Translations under genes and position numbers: made by a program | Shown here: positions 34,896 to 43,668 of the stretch, in pieces | Position numbering within the stretch: position 1 is the stretch's first letter | How the letters are laid out: each line of letters begins with the position of its first letter | The notes under the pieces: model-generated | What the model saw: the letters and a program-made list of their open reading frames with translations, nothing else | Database searches by the model: none | Told to the model about the DNA's origin: nothing | Origin: an uncultured bacterium | Lineage (GTDB): Bacteria > Bacillota > Clostridia > Christensenellales > HGM11417 | Length of the DNA: 64,000 nt | NCBI GenBank assembly: GCA_905215695.1 | Contig: CAJMQN010000004.1 | Coordinates: 1-64,000, forward strand | Direction: 5' to 3'

Positions 34896-35160
34896 CCGAC
34901 TCCTCTGCCGCACCCGTCAGTTCCGCGTAAATTGCGTCTGGCACCGGCATTCCGAACAGCTTGTTGAAAAACTTTGTCTTTGCGCATTTCGCTCTGCATT
35001 TCGGGTCAGAGCAAACATAAGCGCCCCGCCCGGACATCTTGCCTTTGGGGTCGATTTTGACCTCACCCTCGGGCGTCTTGACGACGCGGAGCAAACTCCG
35101 TTTGTCCTTCATCTCGCGGCAGACGACGCACATGCGCATGGGAACTTTCTTTTCCGCCAT
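34876..35160 (-). CDS. rnpM: RNase P modulator RnpM (YlxR)
   Basis: 94 residues from the ATG at 35160 (MAEKKVPMRMCVVCREMKDKRSLLRVV), preceded by GGAGAGGAG. Contains the YlxR signature CVVCREMKDKRSLLR and GRGAYVCSDPKC. The family binds RNase P RNA and modulates its activity in Bacillus; here it is assigned by sequence and by position in the nusA operon. Confidence 0.92.
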   Translation of the reverse strand: MAEKKVPMRMCVVCREMKDKRSLLRVVKTPEGEVKIDPKGKMSGRGAYVCSDPKCRAKCAKTKFFNKLFGMPVPDAIYAELTGAAEESDGTDKI

Positions 35161-35173
35161 GGACGCTCCTCTC

Positions 35174-36265
35174 CTATTCCGCCCTGCCGATTTCAGCCGC
35201 AATATCCGCGAATTCTTCCATCTTCAAAGCCTGCGAACGGGACTTGACGTCGATCTTCCAGCCCGTGAGCCGTGCGGCAAGTCTCGCATTTTGTCCGTCC
35301 TTGCCGATCGCAAGCGAAAGCTTGTCGTCGGGTACAATCACCTTTGCGCTCTTTTCCTCGCTGTTCGTCTGCACCAGAATGACCTTTGCCGGCGAAAGCG
35401 CCCGCGCAATAAACTCAAGCGGATCTTCGCTCCAGGGAATAATATCGATTTTCTCTCCGCCCAACTCGGAAACGACCGCATTGACGCGCATGCCCTTGTT
35501 TCCGACGCAGGCTCCCACCGGGTCAATACCCGATTCCTCGGTAAAGACAGCCATCTTCGTACGCTGCCCCGCGTCCCGCGCGATAGACTTGATGACGACG
35601 AGCCCCTGCCGAATCTCCGGAACCTCGTTCTCGAACAGCCGCTTGACAAGTCCCGCGCTCGTGCGCGAAACCACAATCTGCGGTCCCTTCGCCGTCGTGC
35701 GAACCTTCTTGACATAGACCTTAAATTTATCGTTGACTTCGTAATGCTCGCCGTTGATCTGATCTCCAGCCATGAGGATTCCCTCAATCTGTCCCTTTCC
35801 GATATCGACAAACACATTCGTGCCCTCGATTCGCCGGACGATACAGGTCAGAACCTCATTTTCCTTTTCGGTAAACTCCTCGACTGCAACGTCCCGCTCG
35901 ATCTCCTTGAGTCTCTGCATAATGACCTGTTTCGCGGTCTGCGCCGCAATCCGCCCGAAGTCCTTGGGCGTAATCTCTTCGGTCAGAACGTCTCCGACTT
36001 TCGCGGTTTTCTTGATTTCCCGCGCCTCCTCGAGAGTAATTTCGCGGTCGGGGTCGGTGATTTCCTCTACAACCGTCTTGATTCCATAGACCTTAATGGT
36101 ATTCTTTTCGGGATTCAGCTTGACCGAAATTCCCGACGCGGAACCGAAATTCTTTTTATAAGCAAAGACGAGCGCGCTTTCCAGCGTCTCGATGAAAGTC
36201 TCCTGCCTGATGCCCTTTTCCCTCTCGAGGTCCTCAAGAGCCAAAAAGAAATCCTTATTAATCAT
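35174..36265 (-). CDS. nusA: transcription termination/antitermination factor NusA
   Basis: 363 residues: N-terminal RNAP-binding domain, S1 domain (about 130-200, VEGTNVFVDIGKGQIEGILM) and two KH domains (SRTSAGLVKRLFENEVPEI, GACVGNKGMRVNAVVSELGGEKIDIIPW, IGKDGQNARLAARLTGWKIDV). No C-terminal acidic repeats, as in other Gram-positives. Second gene of the rimP operon whose leader carries an intrinsic terminator, a plausible NusA autoregulation target. Confidence 0.97.
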   Translation of the reverse strand: MINKDFFLALEDLEREKGIRQETFIETLESALVFAYKKNFGSASGISVKLNPEKNTIKVYGIKTVVEEITDPDREITLEEAREIKKTAKVGDVLTEEITPKDFGRIAAQTAKQVIMQRLKEIERDVAVEEFTEKENEVLTCIVRRIEGTNVFVDIGKGQIEGILMAGDQINGEHYEVNDKFKVYVKKVRTTAKGPQIVVSRTSAGLVKRLFENEVPEIRQGLVVIKSIARDAGQRTKMAVFTEESGIDPVGACVGNKGMRVNAVVSELGGEKIDIIPWSEDPLEFIARALSPAKVILVQTNSEEKSAKVIVPDDKLSLAIGKDGQNARLAARLTGWKIDVKSRSQALKMEEFADIAAEIGRAE

Positions 36266-36305
36266 AATAACCTCCGTTATAAATGCACACTTTTAACCGC
36301 CCGCC

Positions 36306-36767
36306 CTAAAAATCGAGCTTGAGCGAAATCTTGCAGGCTTTTTTGCGCTCGAACATGCGTTTCTCTCCGCCGACGCCGAGCGTAAACGTCTCCGCGTCGA
36401 AGTCCTCTAAAACGCCCGAAATTTCCTTTTTCCCGTTCTCGGGCGCAAAGAATTTTGCGGTGACCTCCTCACCGAGATTGCGGCGAAAATCCCCGTCCGT
36501 CCGAATGGGGCGGTCGAGCCCGAGCGAAGAGACGTTGAGGGTGTAAGCCCTGCCCTCCGTGGGGTCAAGCTGATCCAGCGGCTCATCGACGGCACGGTGC
36601 ACGCGCTCGCAGTCCTCTAGGGTCACGGCGTGTTCCGCGCAGTGAATGAAGAGCGTCACGGAAAGTTTCTTGGATATTTCCGCAACCTTGACTTCGACGA
36701 GCTCCGCGCCCTCGCGCTCCACAACGGGCGCAAGCGTTTCGAATATCCTGTTTTCGGCAACCGACAT
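36306..36767 (-). CDS. rimP: ribosome maturation factor RimP
   Basis: 153 residues with ELVEVKVAEISKKLSVTLFIHC, LEDCERVHRAVDEPLDQLDP, YTLNVSSLGLDRPIRTDGDFRRNLGEEV and a C-terminal Sm-like half ending KKACKISLKLDF. First gene of the operon rimP-nusA-rnpM-ylxQ-infB-rbfA-nrnA-truB-ribF. AAGGGAG precedes the ATG. Confidence 0.95.
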   Translation of the reverse strand: MSVAENRIFETLAPVVEREGAELVEVKVAEISKKLSVTLFIHCAEHAVTLEDCERVHRAVDEPLDQLDPTEGRAYTLNVSSLGLDRPIRTDGDFRRNLGEEVTAKFFAPENGKKEISGVLEDFDAETFTLGVGGEKRMFERKKACKISLKLDF

Positions 36768-36785
36768 AGAAAAGGAACTCCCTTA

Positions 36786-36818
36786 CAAAAAATTAAGAGC
36801 GGGAAGGTCCCACTCTTA
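36786..36818 (-). terminator. intrinsic terminator in the rimP-nusA leader (probable attenuator)
   Basis: In the minus-strand RNA, UAAGAGUGGGA and UCCCGCUCUUA form an 11-bp stem (one U-G pair) with a 3-nt loop, followed at once by a run of U. It sits 24 nt downstream of the predicted start and 19 nt before the rimP start codon (from the end of its U-run), so it can only act as an attenuator of the operon. Confidence 0.8.
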
Positions 36819-36848
36819 AAAGAAAAACATCTTTTTTAAGTTGGTTCT

Positions 36849-36877
36849 ATCATACCATATTCTGCGCGGTTTGACAA
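36849..36877 (-). promoter_or_regulatory. promoter of the rimP-nusA-infB operon
   Basis: Minus-strand TTGTCA (36872-36877), 17-bp spacer, TATGAT (36849-36854) with extended -10 TGG. Predicted start near 36842, giving a leader of about 75 nt. With the repeats at 36989-37130 this accounts for most of the 314-bp gene-free stretch 36768-37081; nothing else is seen in it. Confidence 0.75.
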
Positions 36878-36988
36878 ACAATTTTGAGCACTTTTTTGAA
36901 AAATCCGCAAAAACTTCCGCAAGATTTTTCAAAATTCCTTCCTATCGCGCAAATCGCCGAAATTTATCGAATGATTTTTACTCCGTCC

Positions 36989-37130
36989 CGCTCTCATAAG
37001 GCGACACGGCAGCAGCAACCTCTCCCGTTGCAATTTTCGAATACCCGCTCTCATCGGCGTCGCAGCCGCAACGATTTTTGCCTACACCCTCTCCTCGGGC
37101 GCCACGGCAGCGGCAACCTCTCCCGCAGCC
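36989..37130. repeat. three degenerate tandem copies of a 35-50 bp unit at the 3' end of the polC-locus gene
   Basis: Related units begin at about 36989 (CCGCTCTCATAAGGCGACAC...), 37047 (CCGCTCTCATCGGCGTCGCA...) and 37086 (ACCCTCTCCTCGGGCGCCAC...), each followed by GCAGC(C)GCAAC. The last is the C-terminal coding end (GEVAAAVAPEERV); the other two lie past the stop codon. This looks like an old tandem duplication of the gene end. Confidence 0.6.
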
Positions 37131-38662
37131 GCATCCTGCCGCTTTCGGGCGAGGCGGTTGTAAATTTCAATCATGATATCCCCCGAACAGATCGCGTCGT
37201 CCGTGGCGCGGTGATGAGATTCGAGCGTCACGCCGAGATAATCCGCAACGGTATTCAACTTATAGTTCGGCACGCCCGTGAGGTTTTCCCGCGCAAAGGT
37301 CAGCGTATCCAAAATCTCATTCTCGAACCAATACCCGCACTCCACCGCATTCTTTTGCAGAAATTTCATATCGAATCCCGCAATATTGTGACCGACCAAC
37401 ACGCTTCCGCGCGTGAACTTATAGAAATCGGGCATAACCTCTTCTATCCCGGGTTTTCCGGCAAGCATCTCATTTGTAATCCCGGTAAGCTCCGTAATGG
37501 TTTCGGAGAGCGGACGCCCGGGGTCAATGAGCGCGGAAAAGCTCTCCGTGACCTTGCCGTCCACAATTTTCGCAGCACCGATTTCGATTATTTTATCCGT
37601 TTCAGGGTCAAGCCCCGTCGTCTCGAAGTCAAACGCGACATAGATATGTTCACGCAGTTCGGGCGCTACGAAATCCTCAACGCTCCCGAAGAGATCTACC
37701 TGATTCCCCCGAAAATAGGGCTCGGGAAAAATGACCTGATACTTGGACGCGGCAGGCTTTGAGGGCGGCGCCTCGGGCACAAAATCTTTGGGAAGTTCGC
37801 AATGCGAAAGCGAACGCACCATATAGCTGAAACCGTTTCCGCGGTTGTCCCGCTTGACGTCGCCCGAACAAATCACCTCGTCCCCATCCTTGAGCTGACG
37901 GAATTTTTCCAAAACGCTGTCGGAAGGAAAATAGACGCACCGAATTTTGCCGGTAAAATCCTCGAGTTCGAAGGTAAAATACGCGCCCTGCGAACCGTCC
38001 TTTTTGGTGCGTACCCGTTCGGTGAAAAACTTAATTTTCCCGCAGAGCACCACCTCCGCTCCCTCTGCGGAGACGTCCGAAAGATAGGACGCGTCTCCCT
38101 CAACCTCGCTCCCGACGAGCTTTGCCCGATTCGCCACGGAAATCGCCCGTTTTGATACAGGCGCAACAATAACCTCTTCTTCCTCAATGGGCTGAAAGAC
38201 TTCCGCCGCAGAAAATTGGACCTTAAAATATGCATAGTACTCTGCGGAAAGCGCATTTTCAAGAGTACTTGCAAGCTTTCCGTCCCCCAAAAACTGCAAA
38301 ATATTCTCGTCCACAGGGATTTTCAGCGTCTGTTCCTTCAACGCAACCCGCTCAAAATCCACACCGCACAGTAAGGACGCCGCATTTTTGGAGAGAAAAT
38401 TTTTGAGAAAGGCGCGGAGCACCTCGTCGTCGAAATAGATTCTCGTATAACTCGCGGAGATACGCTCGACACACTTCGGCACAAGTTTTCTGAGCGCGCC
38501 GAGTATGCGCGCCTTCTCATTCTCGTCGGGAATTTGAGAAACGGCAAAGAAGAACGTCGCGCTCCGCGTATCCCGGATCAGCTCGCACTTTTTCAAGCTC
38601 AATATGTATTCGTTTTTTACTTCTCCGTGCAGGAGCTCGTCAAATTTGCAGACGTACTTCAC
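37082..38662 (-). CDS. PolC N-terminal/OB plus DEDDh 3'-5' exonuclease protein lacking the polymerase domain
   Basis: Sits exactly where Bacillus/Clostridium have polC (upstream of rimP), but is about 526 residues instead of about 1,400. The N-terminal part resembles the PolC N-domain (KILGALRKLVPKCVERISAS-like region), the middle is an OB fold (VVLCGKIKFFTERVRTKKDG, GDEVICSGDVKRDNRGN), and the C-terminal part (about 345-510) is a complete DEDDh exonuclease: DFETTGLD, GHNIAGFDMKFL, HRATDDA. There is no PHP domain and no polymerase palm. The start is GTG 38662 with GGAGG 5 nt upstream; a GTG at 38734 inside the GH20 gene is the longer alternative. Probably a proofreading or repair exonuclease; the replicative polymerase must be encoded elsewhere. 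Confidence 0.8.
   Translation of the reverse strand: MKYVCKFDELLHGEVKNEYILSLKKCELIRDTRSATFFFAVSQIPDENEKARILGALRKLVPKCVERISASYTRIYFDDEVLRAFLKNFLSKNAASLLCGVDFERVALKEQTLKIPVDENILQFLGDGKLASTLENALSAEYYAYFKVQFSAAEVFQPIEEEEVIVAPVSKRAISVANRAKLVGSEVEGDASYLSDVSAEGAEVVLCGKIKFFTERVRTKKDGSQGAYFTFELEDFTGKIRCVYFPSDSVLEKFRQLKDGDEVICSGDVKRDNRGNGFSYMVRSLSHCELPKDFVPEAPPSKPAASKYQVIFPEPYFRGNQVDLFGSVEDFVAPELREHIYVAFDFETTGLDPETDKIIEIGAAKIVDGKVTESFSALIDPGRPLSETITELTGITNEMLAGKPGIEEVMPDFYKFTRGSVLVGHNIAGFDMKFLQKNAVECGYWFENEILDTLTFARENLTGVPNYKLNTVADYLGVTLESHHRATDDAICSGDIMIEIYNRLARKRQDAAAGEVAAAVAPEERV
38232..38268 (+). repeat. bipartite polar motif, copy G (inside the PolC-like exonuclease gene)
   Basis: TGCATAGTACTCTG then a weaker second half AAGAGTACTT, about 28-29 bp apart. 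First half perfect, second degenerate. Encodes ENALSAEYYAYFK on the minus strand. Confidence 0.55.
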
Positions 38663-38700
38663 ACCTTCCTCCGTCAAAGCAACGTGATAATCCGCATGCT

Positions 38701-40305
38701 CTACACAACGTTGTTCGTTGCGTTTGTGCTCCACCCATTATAGCAAAGGATTCTCTTCTCTGCATTGCCGTTATAGGGCAAAAGCTCTTCCTCGAGTTCC
38801 TCAATTTTGTCAATTTTCCCGTCGAGAAACGCCTGCAACCGCTCTTTGCAGCTCCGCATTCTCATGAGCAGCCCGCCGAGCCGCAGCTCCTGTACGTCGA
38901 ATCCGCAGGGCTTATTGTCGGTAAACCACTGCGTTCGGAACGCCCGAACAAAGACCTCGATTTCCGCAGTCACGCGATCACATCGCGCAATCAGGGCGGC
39001 AAGCGCCTTCTCATCTCTGCGCCGGTAGGCATCGCGGGTCGCAATCCCCAGCCCGCTCTTGTCCGCAAGCGTACGGCAGAGCGAAGAGAGGGTCTCGAAG
39101 AGATAGGAAAACTCGCTCGCTTCGGCATATCCTGCAAGCGTTTCGGAAATTTTCGCGAATTGTTCCCCTTCTCCGCCCGCAAGGGTCGGTTCCAGAAAAC
39201 AGTTGAACGGGTCGGAATAGAGCAGATACTTGCAGGGATTCAGCATATCTTCTCGATTCCCATTGATCGCGTCGGGCAGGTCGAGCGCTGCAAACGCGTC
39301 GAAATCCTCCCCGGTAATCTCCCTAAATTTCGCCTTGATATCCTCGAGGTCGGTATTCCCCCTGTATGTCTCAATCGCATACAGCAGGGCGGGCAAAACA
39401 GAAAACCGAGAGCATTCCCCGCCGTTGTCTCCCCAAATCGTAATCAGAATATTTTTGACGTCGTGCTCGACACAGCTCTCCATCGCGGGTTTCGTTGTTC
39501 GGAAAGAAAATCCGTTGCTCGGCGCAAACCCCTTCCAAGCCCAGGCACCGCCCGCAAACCAAACGGGACTGTCGAATTTTTGGTGAAGGTTCAGCATGTT
39601 GTCGTATGTAGCCTTATCCGTATGGTAGTAATCCCAGTAGATGAGCTCGAGGTTCTTGGGTACTTTCGCGATAATTTCGTCGGGAATTTCGATTTCTTTC
39701 TCCGTATAGTACTCGCCGCGATTGGCGATTCGGAAGAACATGTCACTCCAAATTAAACAGGTGAAGCCGTATTTATCGGCAATCTCGAGAACTTTCAGGA
39801 GATGCTCGTAGATAATATCGAAACGATTGCGCAGACCGTGCTTTTCAAAATATTTCCCGAGTCCGAGCATGTGCGCCTCGTCCATGCCGATATTGACTCT
39901 GCGAGAGGTAAAGCACTCCGCAAGCGTACGGAAAATATTGTCGATGAGTCGATAGGTGCGCTCCTCGCCGACGAGCAAAATGTCATTCAGGTCGCGAATG
40001 CCCACATACTCCTGCCAGCGAAAAATGCTTTCAAGGTGCGCAAGCGTCTGCACGCAGGGCATGAGCTCGATTCCGACCGACTGCGCATATGTATCGAGCT
40101 CCTTGAGTTCCTTTTGGGTATATCTGCCGCGCATATATCCGAAATAGGGCTCGTCCGTCACCTCAAAAGTGTCCTCGGTATAGAGCTCTACCATGTTGTA
40201 TCCCATTTTTGACAGAATACCCATGTATTTTTTGACCTGCTCCGGGCGCATGACTGCGTTTCTCGAACAGTCAATCATCACCCCAAAACTTTCAAACGTT
40301 CTCAT
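38701..40305 (-). CDS. glycoside hydrolase family 20 (beta-N-acetylhexosaminidase-like)
   Basis: 534 residues, no signal peptide, so cytoplasmic. The TIM-barrel start (MIDCSRNAVMRPEQVKKYMGILSKMGYNMVELYTEDTF) and the catalytic Asp-Glu pair D142-E143 in VNIGMDEAHMLGLG are GH20 hallmarks; Trp-rich substrate-site segments (YWDYYHTDKATYDNML, WFAGGAWAWKGF, TIWGDNGGE) follow. The C-terminal 180 residues are helical. It overlaps ispG by 4 nt and occupies the slot that proS holds in Bacillus. It may cleave GlcNAc from imported muropeptides or glycans. Confidence 0.85.
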   Translation of the reverse strand: MRTFESFGVMIDCSRNAVMRPEQVKKYMGILSKMGYNMVELYTEDTFEVTDEPYFGYMRGRYTQKELKELDTYAQSVGIELMPCVQTLAHLESIFRWQEYVGIRDLNDILLVGEERTYRLIDNIFRTLAECFTSRRVNIGMDEAHMLGLGKYFEKHGLRNRFDIIYEHLLKVLEIADKYGFTCLIWSDMFFRIANRGEYYTEKEIEIPDEIIAKVPKNLELIYWDYYHTDKATYDNMLNLHQKFDSPVWFAGGAWAWKGFAPSNGFSFRTTKPAMESCVEHDVKNILITIWGDNGGECSRFSVLPALLYAIETYRGNTDLEDIKAKFREITGEDFDAFAALDLPDAINGNREDMLNPCKYLLYSDPFNCFLEPTLAGGEGEQFAKISETLAGYAEASEFSYLFETLSSLCRTLADKSGLGIATRDAYRRRDEKALAALIARCDRVTAEIEVFVRAFRTQWFTDNKPCGFDVQELRLGGLLMRMRSCKERLQAFLDGKIDKIEELEEELLPYNGNAEKRILCYNGWSTNATNNVV

Positions 40306-41402
40306 TGTCTCCCTTCTCCTCCTGTATTCTCTTTCCGCAAAGTCTCTGCCCTGCGGTCGATTTCCTCTTTGAGCGCGTCAAATATTTCCGCATTTGAAAC
40401 GCTTTTTTTTACTTCACCGCCCGAAAAGAGCGCCGAACGCCCTTTCCCTCCGGCGATACCGAAGTCCGCACCCTTTGACTCCCCGATTCCGTTGACGACG
40501 CAGCCCATCACCGCAACTTTCATGGGAACCCGCAAATCTTTGGTATATTCCTCCACCCGTGTAGCAAGTTCCTCGACGGGAATACAGGTGCGCGAACAGG
40601 TCGGGCACGCGACGACCTCGACGTAATCCCTGTCGATACCGAGCGCGCGAAGGATGCGTTTTGCGGCATACACCTCCTGCACAGGGTCCCCCGCGAGCGA
40701 CACCCGTATGGTGTCCCCGATTCCGTCGGCGAGCAAGCTCCCGAGCGCAATATCGCTTTTGACCGTTCCCATGATCCGCGTCCCTGCCTCCGTGACCCCG
40801 AGATGCAGGGGGTACGGAGAGAGCGCCGAGAGTCTGCGGTATGCATCAATGGTCGTGCGGACGTCCGAAGCCTTGACCGAAATCACAATTTGATCGAAGT
40901 TCAAATCCTCCAGAAGCCGGACATTCCGCAATGCAGAGCGCGCAAGCGCCTCTCCCGTCCGTCCAAACTCCCGCTCGATTTCTGGCTCAAGCGAACCCGC
41001 GTTCACACCCACGCGAATGGACGCGCCGTGCTCTTTTGCGCAATCCACAATTGCGGCGAGCCGAGAATGCCTCTCCGCGTCGCCTCGCGCTCCTGCCCCG
41101 ATGTTGCCGGGATTGATTCGAACTTTATCCGATCCCCGCTCCAACGCGCGCAGGGCGAGTTTGTAGTCAAAATGAATATCCGCGACAAGCGGACAGGAGA
41201 TTCCTCCTTTGATTTCGGAAATCGCGTCCGCACTCGCCTCGTCCGGCACGGAAACGCGGACGATATCGCAACCGGCGCGCTCCAATGCAAGAATTTGCGC
41301 GATTGTCGCCTGCGCGTCCGAAGTTTTCGTATTGGTCATAGACTGCACAAGAACGCCCTCGCCAAAGCGGAGCGTTCCGATTTTGACCGACTTCGTGCTC
41401 AT
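40302..41402 (-). CDS. ispG: 4-hydroxy-3-methylbut-2-enyl diphosphate synthase
   Basis: [4Fe-4S] enzyme of the MEP isoprenoid pathway. 366 residues: N-terminal TIM barrel (SMTNTKTSDAQATIAQI, VADIHFDYKLAL, RINPGNIG) and C-terminal cluster domain with the cysteines in CPTCSRTCI and GCVVNGIGE. ATGA overlap with rseP and with the GH20 gene. Works with dxr in the same cluster. Confidence 0.97.
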   Translation of the reverse strand: MSTKSVKIGTLRFGEGVLVQSMTNTKTSDAQATIAQILALERAGCDIVRVSVPDEASADAISEIKGGISCPLVADIHFDYKLALRALERGSDKVRINPGNIGAGARGDAERHSRLAAIVDCAKEHGASIRVGVNAGSLEPEIEREFGRTGEALARSALRNVRLLEDLNFDQIVISVKASDVRTTIDAYRRLSALSPYPLHLGVTEAGTRIMGTVKSDIALGSLLADGIGDTIRVSLAGDPVQEVYAAKRILRALGIDRDYVEVVACPTCSRTCIPVEELATRVEEYTKDLRVPMKVAVMGCVVNGIGESKGADFGIAGGKGRSALFSGGEVKKSVSNAEIFDALKEEIDRRAETLRKENTGGEGRQ

Positions 41403-42475
41403 GTGATGGTCCCCGTAAAAATTTTAATGAGGTCGAGAATGATGACCAATCCAAAGAGAAACACGAGACCGCCCGCGTGAATATACCCTTCCACCTTGCG
41501 ATTGATCGGCTTTCCCCGTATCCATTCAATCGTGGTAAAGACCATTCTCGCGCCGTCCAGCGCCGGGAACGGGAGCAGATTGAATACGGCGAGGTTGAGT
41601 CCGATCATAGAAGTCAGGTTCATGAGATTCCAGAATCCGGTGCTTGCGACCTCCGCGGTCACGCCGATGGTCGTAATCGGTCCGCCGAGATTCAGAATAC
41701 TTGTTTGGAAGGTGATGAGCTGCCAAAGTATATTGAGGATAAAGGTCGCCATATCAAAGGCGTAGGTAAAGCAGATTCCGAGCGTTCGTCCAAAGGGCAG
41801 CCTGACGGCAGTCGAGCTCTGTACAAACCCGAACCCCGTATAGATATAGGGATTTCCCTCTTCGTCGGTGCCGATATAATCCCCCTTCGTGAGCACGAGG
41901 TCGAGAAATTCCCCCGTCGAAGGGCGGTAGATTTCAAAATTGACCTCATCGCCCTTTTTGTACTTTTCGGTACGCTCGGCAAGATTGTTCAGATAGAGAT
42001 AATGCCCGTCCACGGAGATGAGAACGTCACCCGCCTGAATCGGATTCGCAACAGTCCCCGGCGCGGGCGGAAGGATGCCCGGCTGTTCCTCGCTTCCCTC
42101 GTAAATCGACAGAAAATTGATTCCCGCCGAGAAGAACACCACGATAATGAGGAACTGCGCGAAGAGATAGTTCATAAACGCGCCCGAAAAGAGCACAATA
42201 AGCCGTTTCCAAGGTTTTTGGTTGGTGAAAGCGTCAGGGGAAGGACTGTCCTCGTCCTCTCCCTCAAACGCGCAGTAACCGCCGAGCGGCACCAGCCGCA
42301 CGGAAAAGATTTCGCCGTTCTTTCTCGTCTTTTGAAAGATTGCCTTGCCGAATCCGATTGAAAATTCGTTGACCTTAAACTTGAGAATTTTCGCGCTGAT
42401 ATAGTGTCCGAACTCGTGGATCATGACCATAAACAGCAGAATGGCAATGGCTAAAAGAATATAGAGTACGATCAA
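41399..42475 (-). CDS. rseP: RseP/RasP site-2 zinc metalloprotease
   Basis: Intramembrane protease. The proposed start is TTG at 42475, which overlaps the dxr stop (TTGA) and has GGGAG 7 nt upstream, giving a family-like N-terminus (IVLYILLAIAILLFMVMIHEFGHYISAK). 358 residues: zinc motif HEFGH in TM1, a PDZ domain in the middle (QAGDVLISVDGHYL), and the second active-site motif NLLPFPALDGARM. Confidence 0.95.
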   Translation of the reverse strand: MIVLYILLAIAILLFMVMIHEFGHYISAKILKFKVNEFSIGFGKAIFQKTRKNGEIFSVRLVPLGGYCAFEGEDEDSPSPDAFTNQKPWKRLIVLFSGAFMNYLFAQFLIIVVFFSAGINFLSIYEGSEEQPGILPPAPGTVANPIQAGDVLISVDGHYLYLNNLAERTEKYKKGDEVNFEIYRPSTGEFLDLVLTKGDYIGTDEEGNPYIYTGFGFVQSSTAVRLPFGRTLGICFTYAFDMATFILNILWQLITFQTSILNLGGPITTIGVTAEVASTGFWNLMNLTSMIGLNLAVFNLLPFPALDGARMVFTTIEWIRGKPINRKVEGYIHAGGLVFLFGLVIILDLIKIFTGTIT

Positions 42476-43668
42476 TGGTACGCTCCCTTTCCAACATTTT
42501 GACGGCACCAGGACTTGACCTCGCCGTCTATATAATATACGCAATCGGGATCGTTCTGAATCGGAAAATCGAAATGTTCGAGAGCGTCTCTCTGAATTTC
42601 ATAGATTTCCGGGTAGAGAATCCTGTCCTCAAGAAAGTATTCCACACCGACTTCGTTCGCGGCGTTGAATACGAGGGGCGCAAATCCTCCGGCAATCAGC
42701 GCCTGTTTCGCCAGCGCAAAGGAGGGAAATCTCGCCTCGTCAATCCCCCGAAAGGTCAGTTCCCCGAGGGTCTCAAAGCGTAAGGGGTTCAAACCGCAGG
42801 GCACTCTCTCGGGGTAGAGCAGCGCATAGGAAATCGGCAGTTCCATAGAGGGCTCGGAGAGCTGCGCAAGCACCGCCCCGTCCTCGAATTCCACCATAGA
42901 ATGTATGACGCTCTGCGGATGAATCACCGCGTCCACCCTCTCGGGAGGAAGGTCGAAGAGCCAAGTCGCCTCGATGACCTCGAGTCCCTTGTTGACGAGG
43001 GTCGCACAGTCAACCGTAATTTTTCTGCCCATCTTCCAGGTCGGGTGCCGAAGCGCGTCCCTCGCGCGGACTTTTTTGAGTTCCTTCGCCGAAAGGTCGC
43101 GGAAAGCTCCCCCGCTCGCCGTCAGAATCACACGGGAAACCGCGTTCCCCGCCCGTCCTTGCAAGCACTGAAAAATCGCGCTGTGTTCGCTGTCAACAGG
43201 CAGAAAGGGCACCCCCTTCGCCCGCGCGCGCGGCATGACGATGTGCCCCGCGCCCACGAGAATCTCCTTGCTCGCAAACGCAATCGCTTTTCCGAGGTCA
43301 ATCGCTTTCAGCGTCGCGCCCAGCGCGCACAACCCCGTCGCAGCAACCGCAACAATATCCGCATCCTCGCGAACCCCCTCTTCGAGCGCCCTTTTCCCGA
43401 AACAAAAACACACACCGGGAAACTCTCCTTTCAGGGAAACCGCCCGCGGGTCGTCCTCGGAAATACCGCTCGCGCCCGCGTAAGCGGGACGGAATTCGGC
43501 AATCTGCGCCTTCAGGGTCTCGGTATCCGAATGGCAGACAAGCGCGCAGACGGCGAGCCTTGCGGGATTTCGCCGAATCACATTCAGAGTCTGCGTACCG
43601 ACCGAACCCGTACACCCCAAAACCGCAACCTTTCTCGATTCAGTTGTGCCGCCCGCCGAGTTTTTCAT
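42472..43668 (-). CDS. dxr: 1-deoxy-D-xylulose-5-phosphate reductoisomerase
   Basis: Second step of the MEP pathway. 398 residues: NADPH-binding GCTGSVGTQTL at residues 18-28, catalytic region VDSEHSAIFQCLQG, TASGGAFRD, HPTWKMGRKITVDCATLVNKGLEVIEA. The first 15 residues are a short extension. Coupled to cdsA upstream and rseP downstream by 4-nt overlaps. Confidence 0.97.
   Translation of the reverse strand: MKNSAGGTTESRKVAVLGCTGSVGTQTLNVIRRNPARLAVCALVCHSDTETLKAQIAEFRPAYAGASGISEDDPRAVSLKGEFPGVCFCFGKRALEEGVREDADIVAVAATGLCALGATLKAIDLGKAIAFASKEILVGAGHIVMPRARAKGVPFLPVDSEHSAIFQCLQGRAGNAVSRVILTASGGAFRDLSAKELKKVRARDALRHPTWKMGRKITVDCATLVNKGLEVIEATWLFDLPPERVDAVIHPQSVIHSMVEFEDGAVLAQLSEPSMELPISYALLYPERVPCGLNPLRFETLGELTFRGIDEARFPSFALAKQALIAGGFAPLVFNAANEVGVEYFLEDRILYPEIYEIQRDALEHFDFPIQNDPDCVYYIDGEVKSWCRQNVGKGAYH

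Noticed and set aside
39703..39714. Lone ATAGTACT half-sites at about 39703, 48166 and 61711
   Set aside because: No second half 27-28 bp away; explained by Tyr-Tyr/Gln-Tyr-Tyr codons. Not counted as motif copies.
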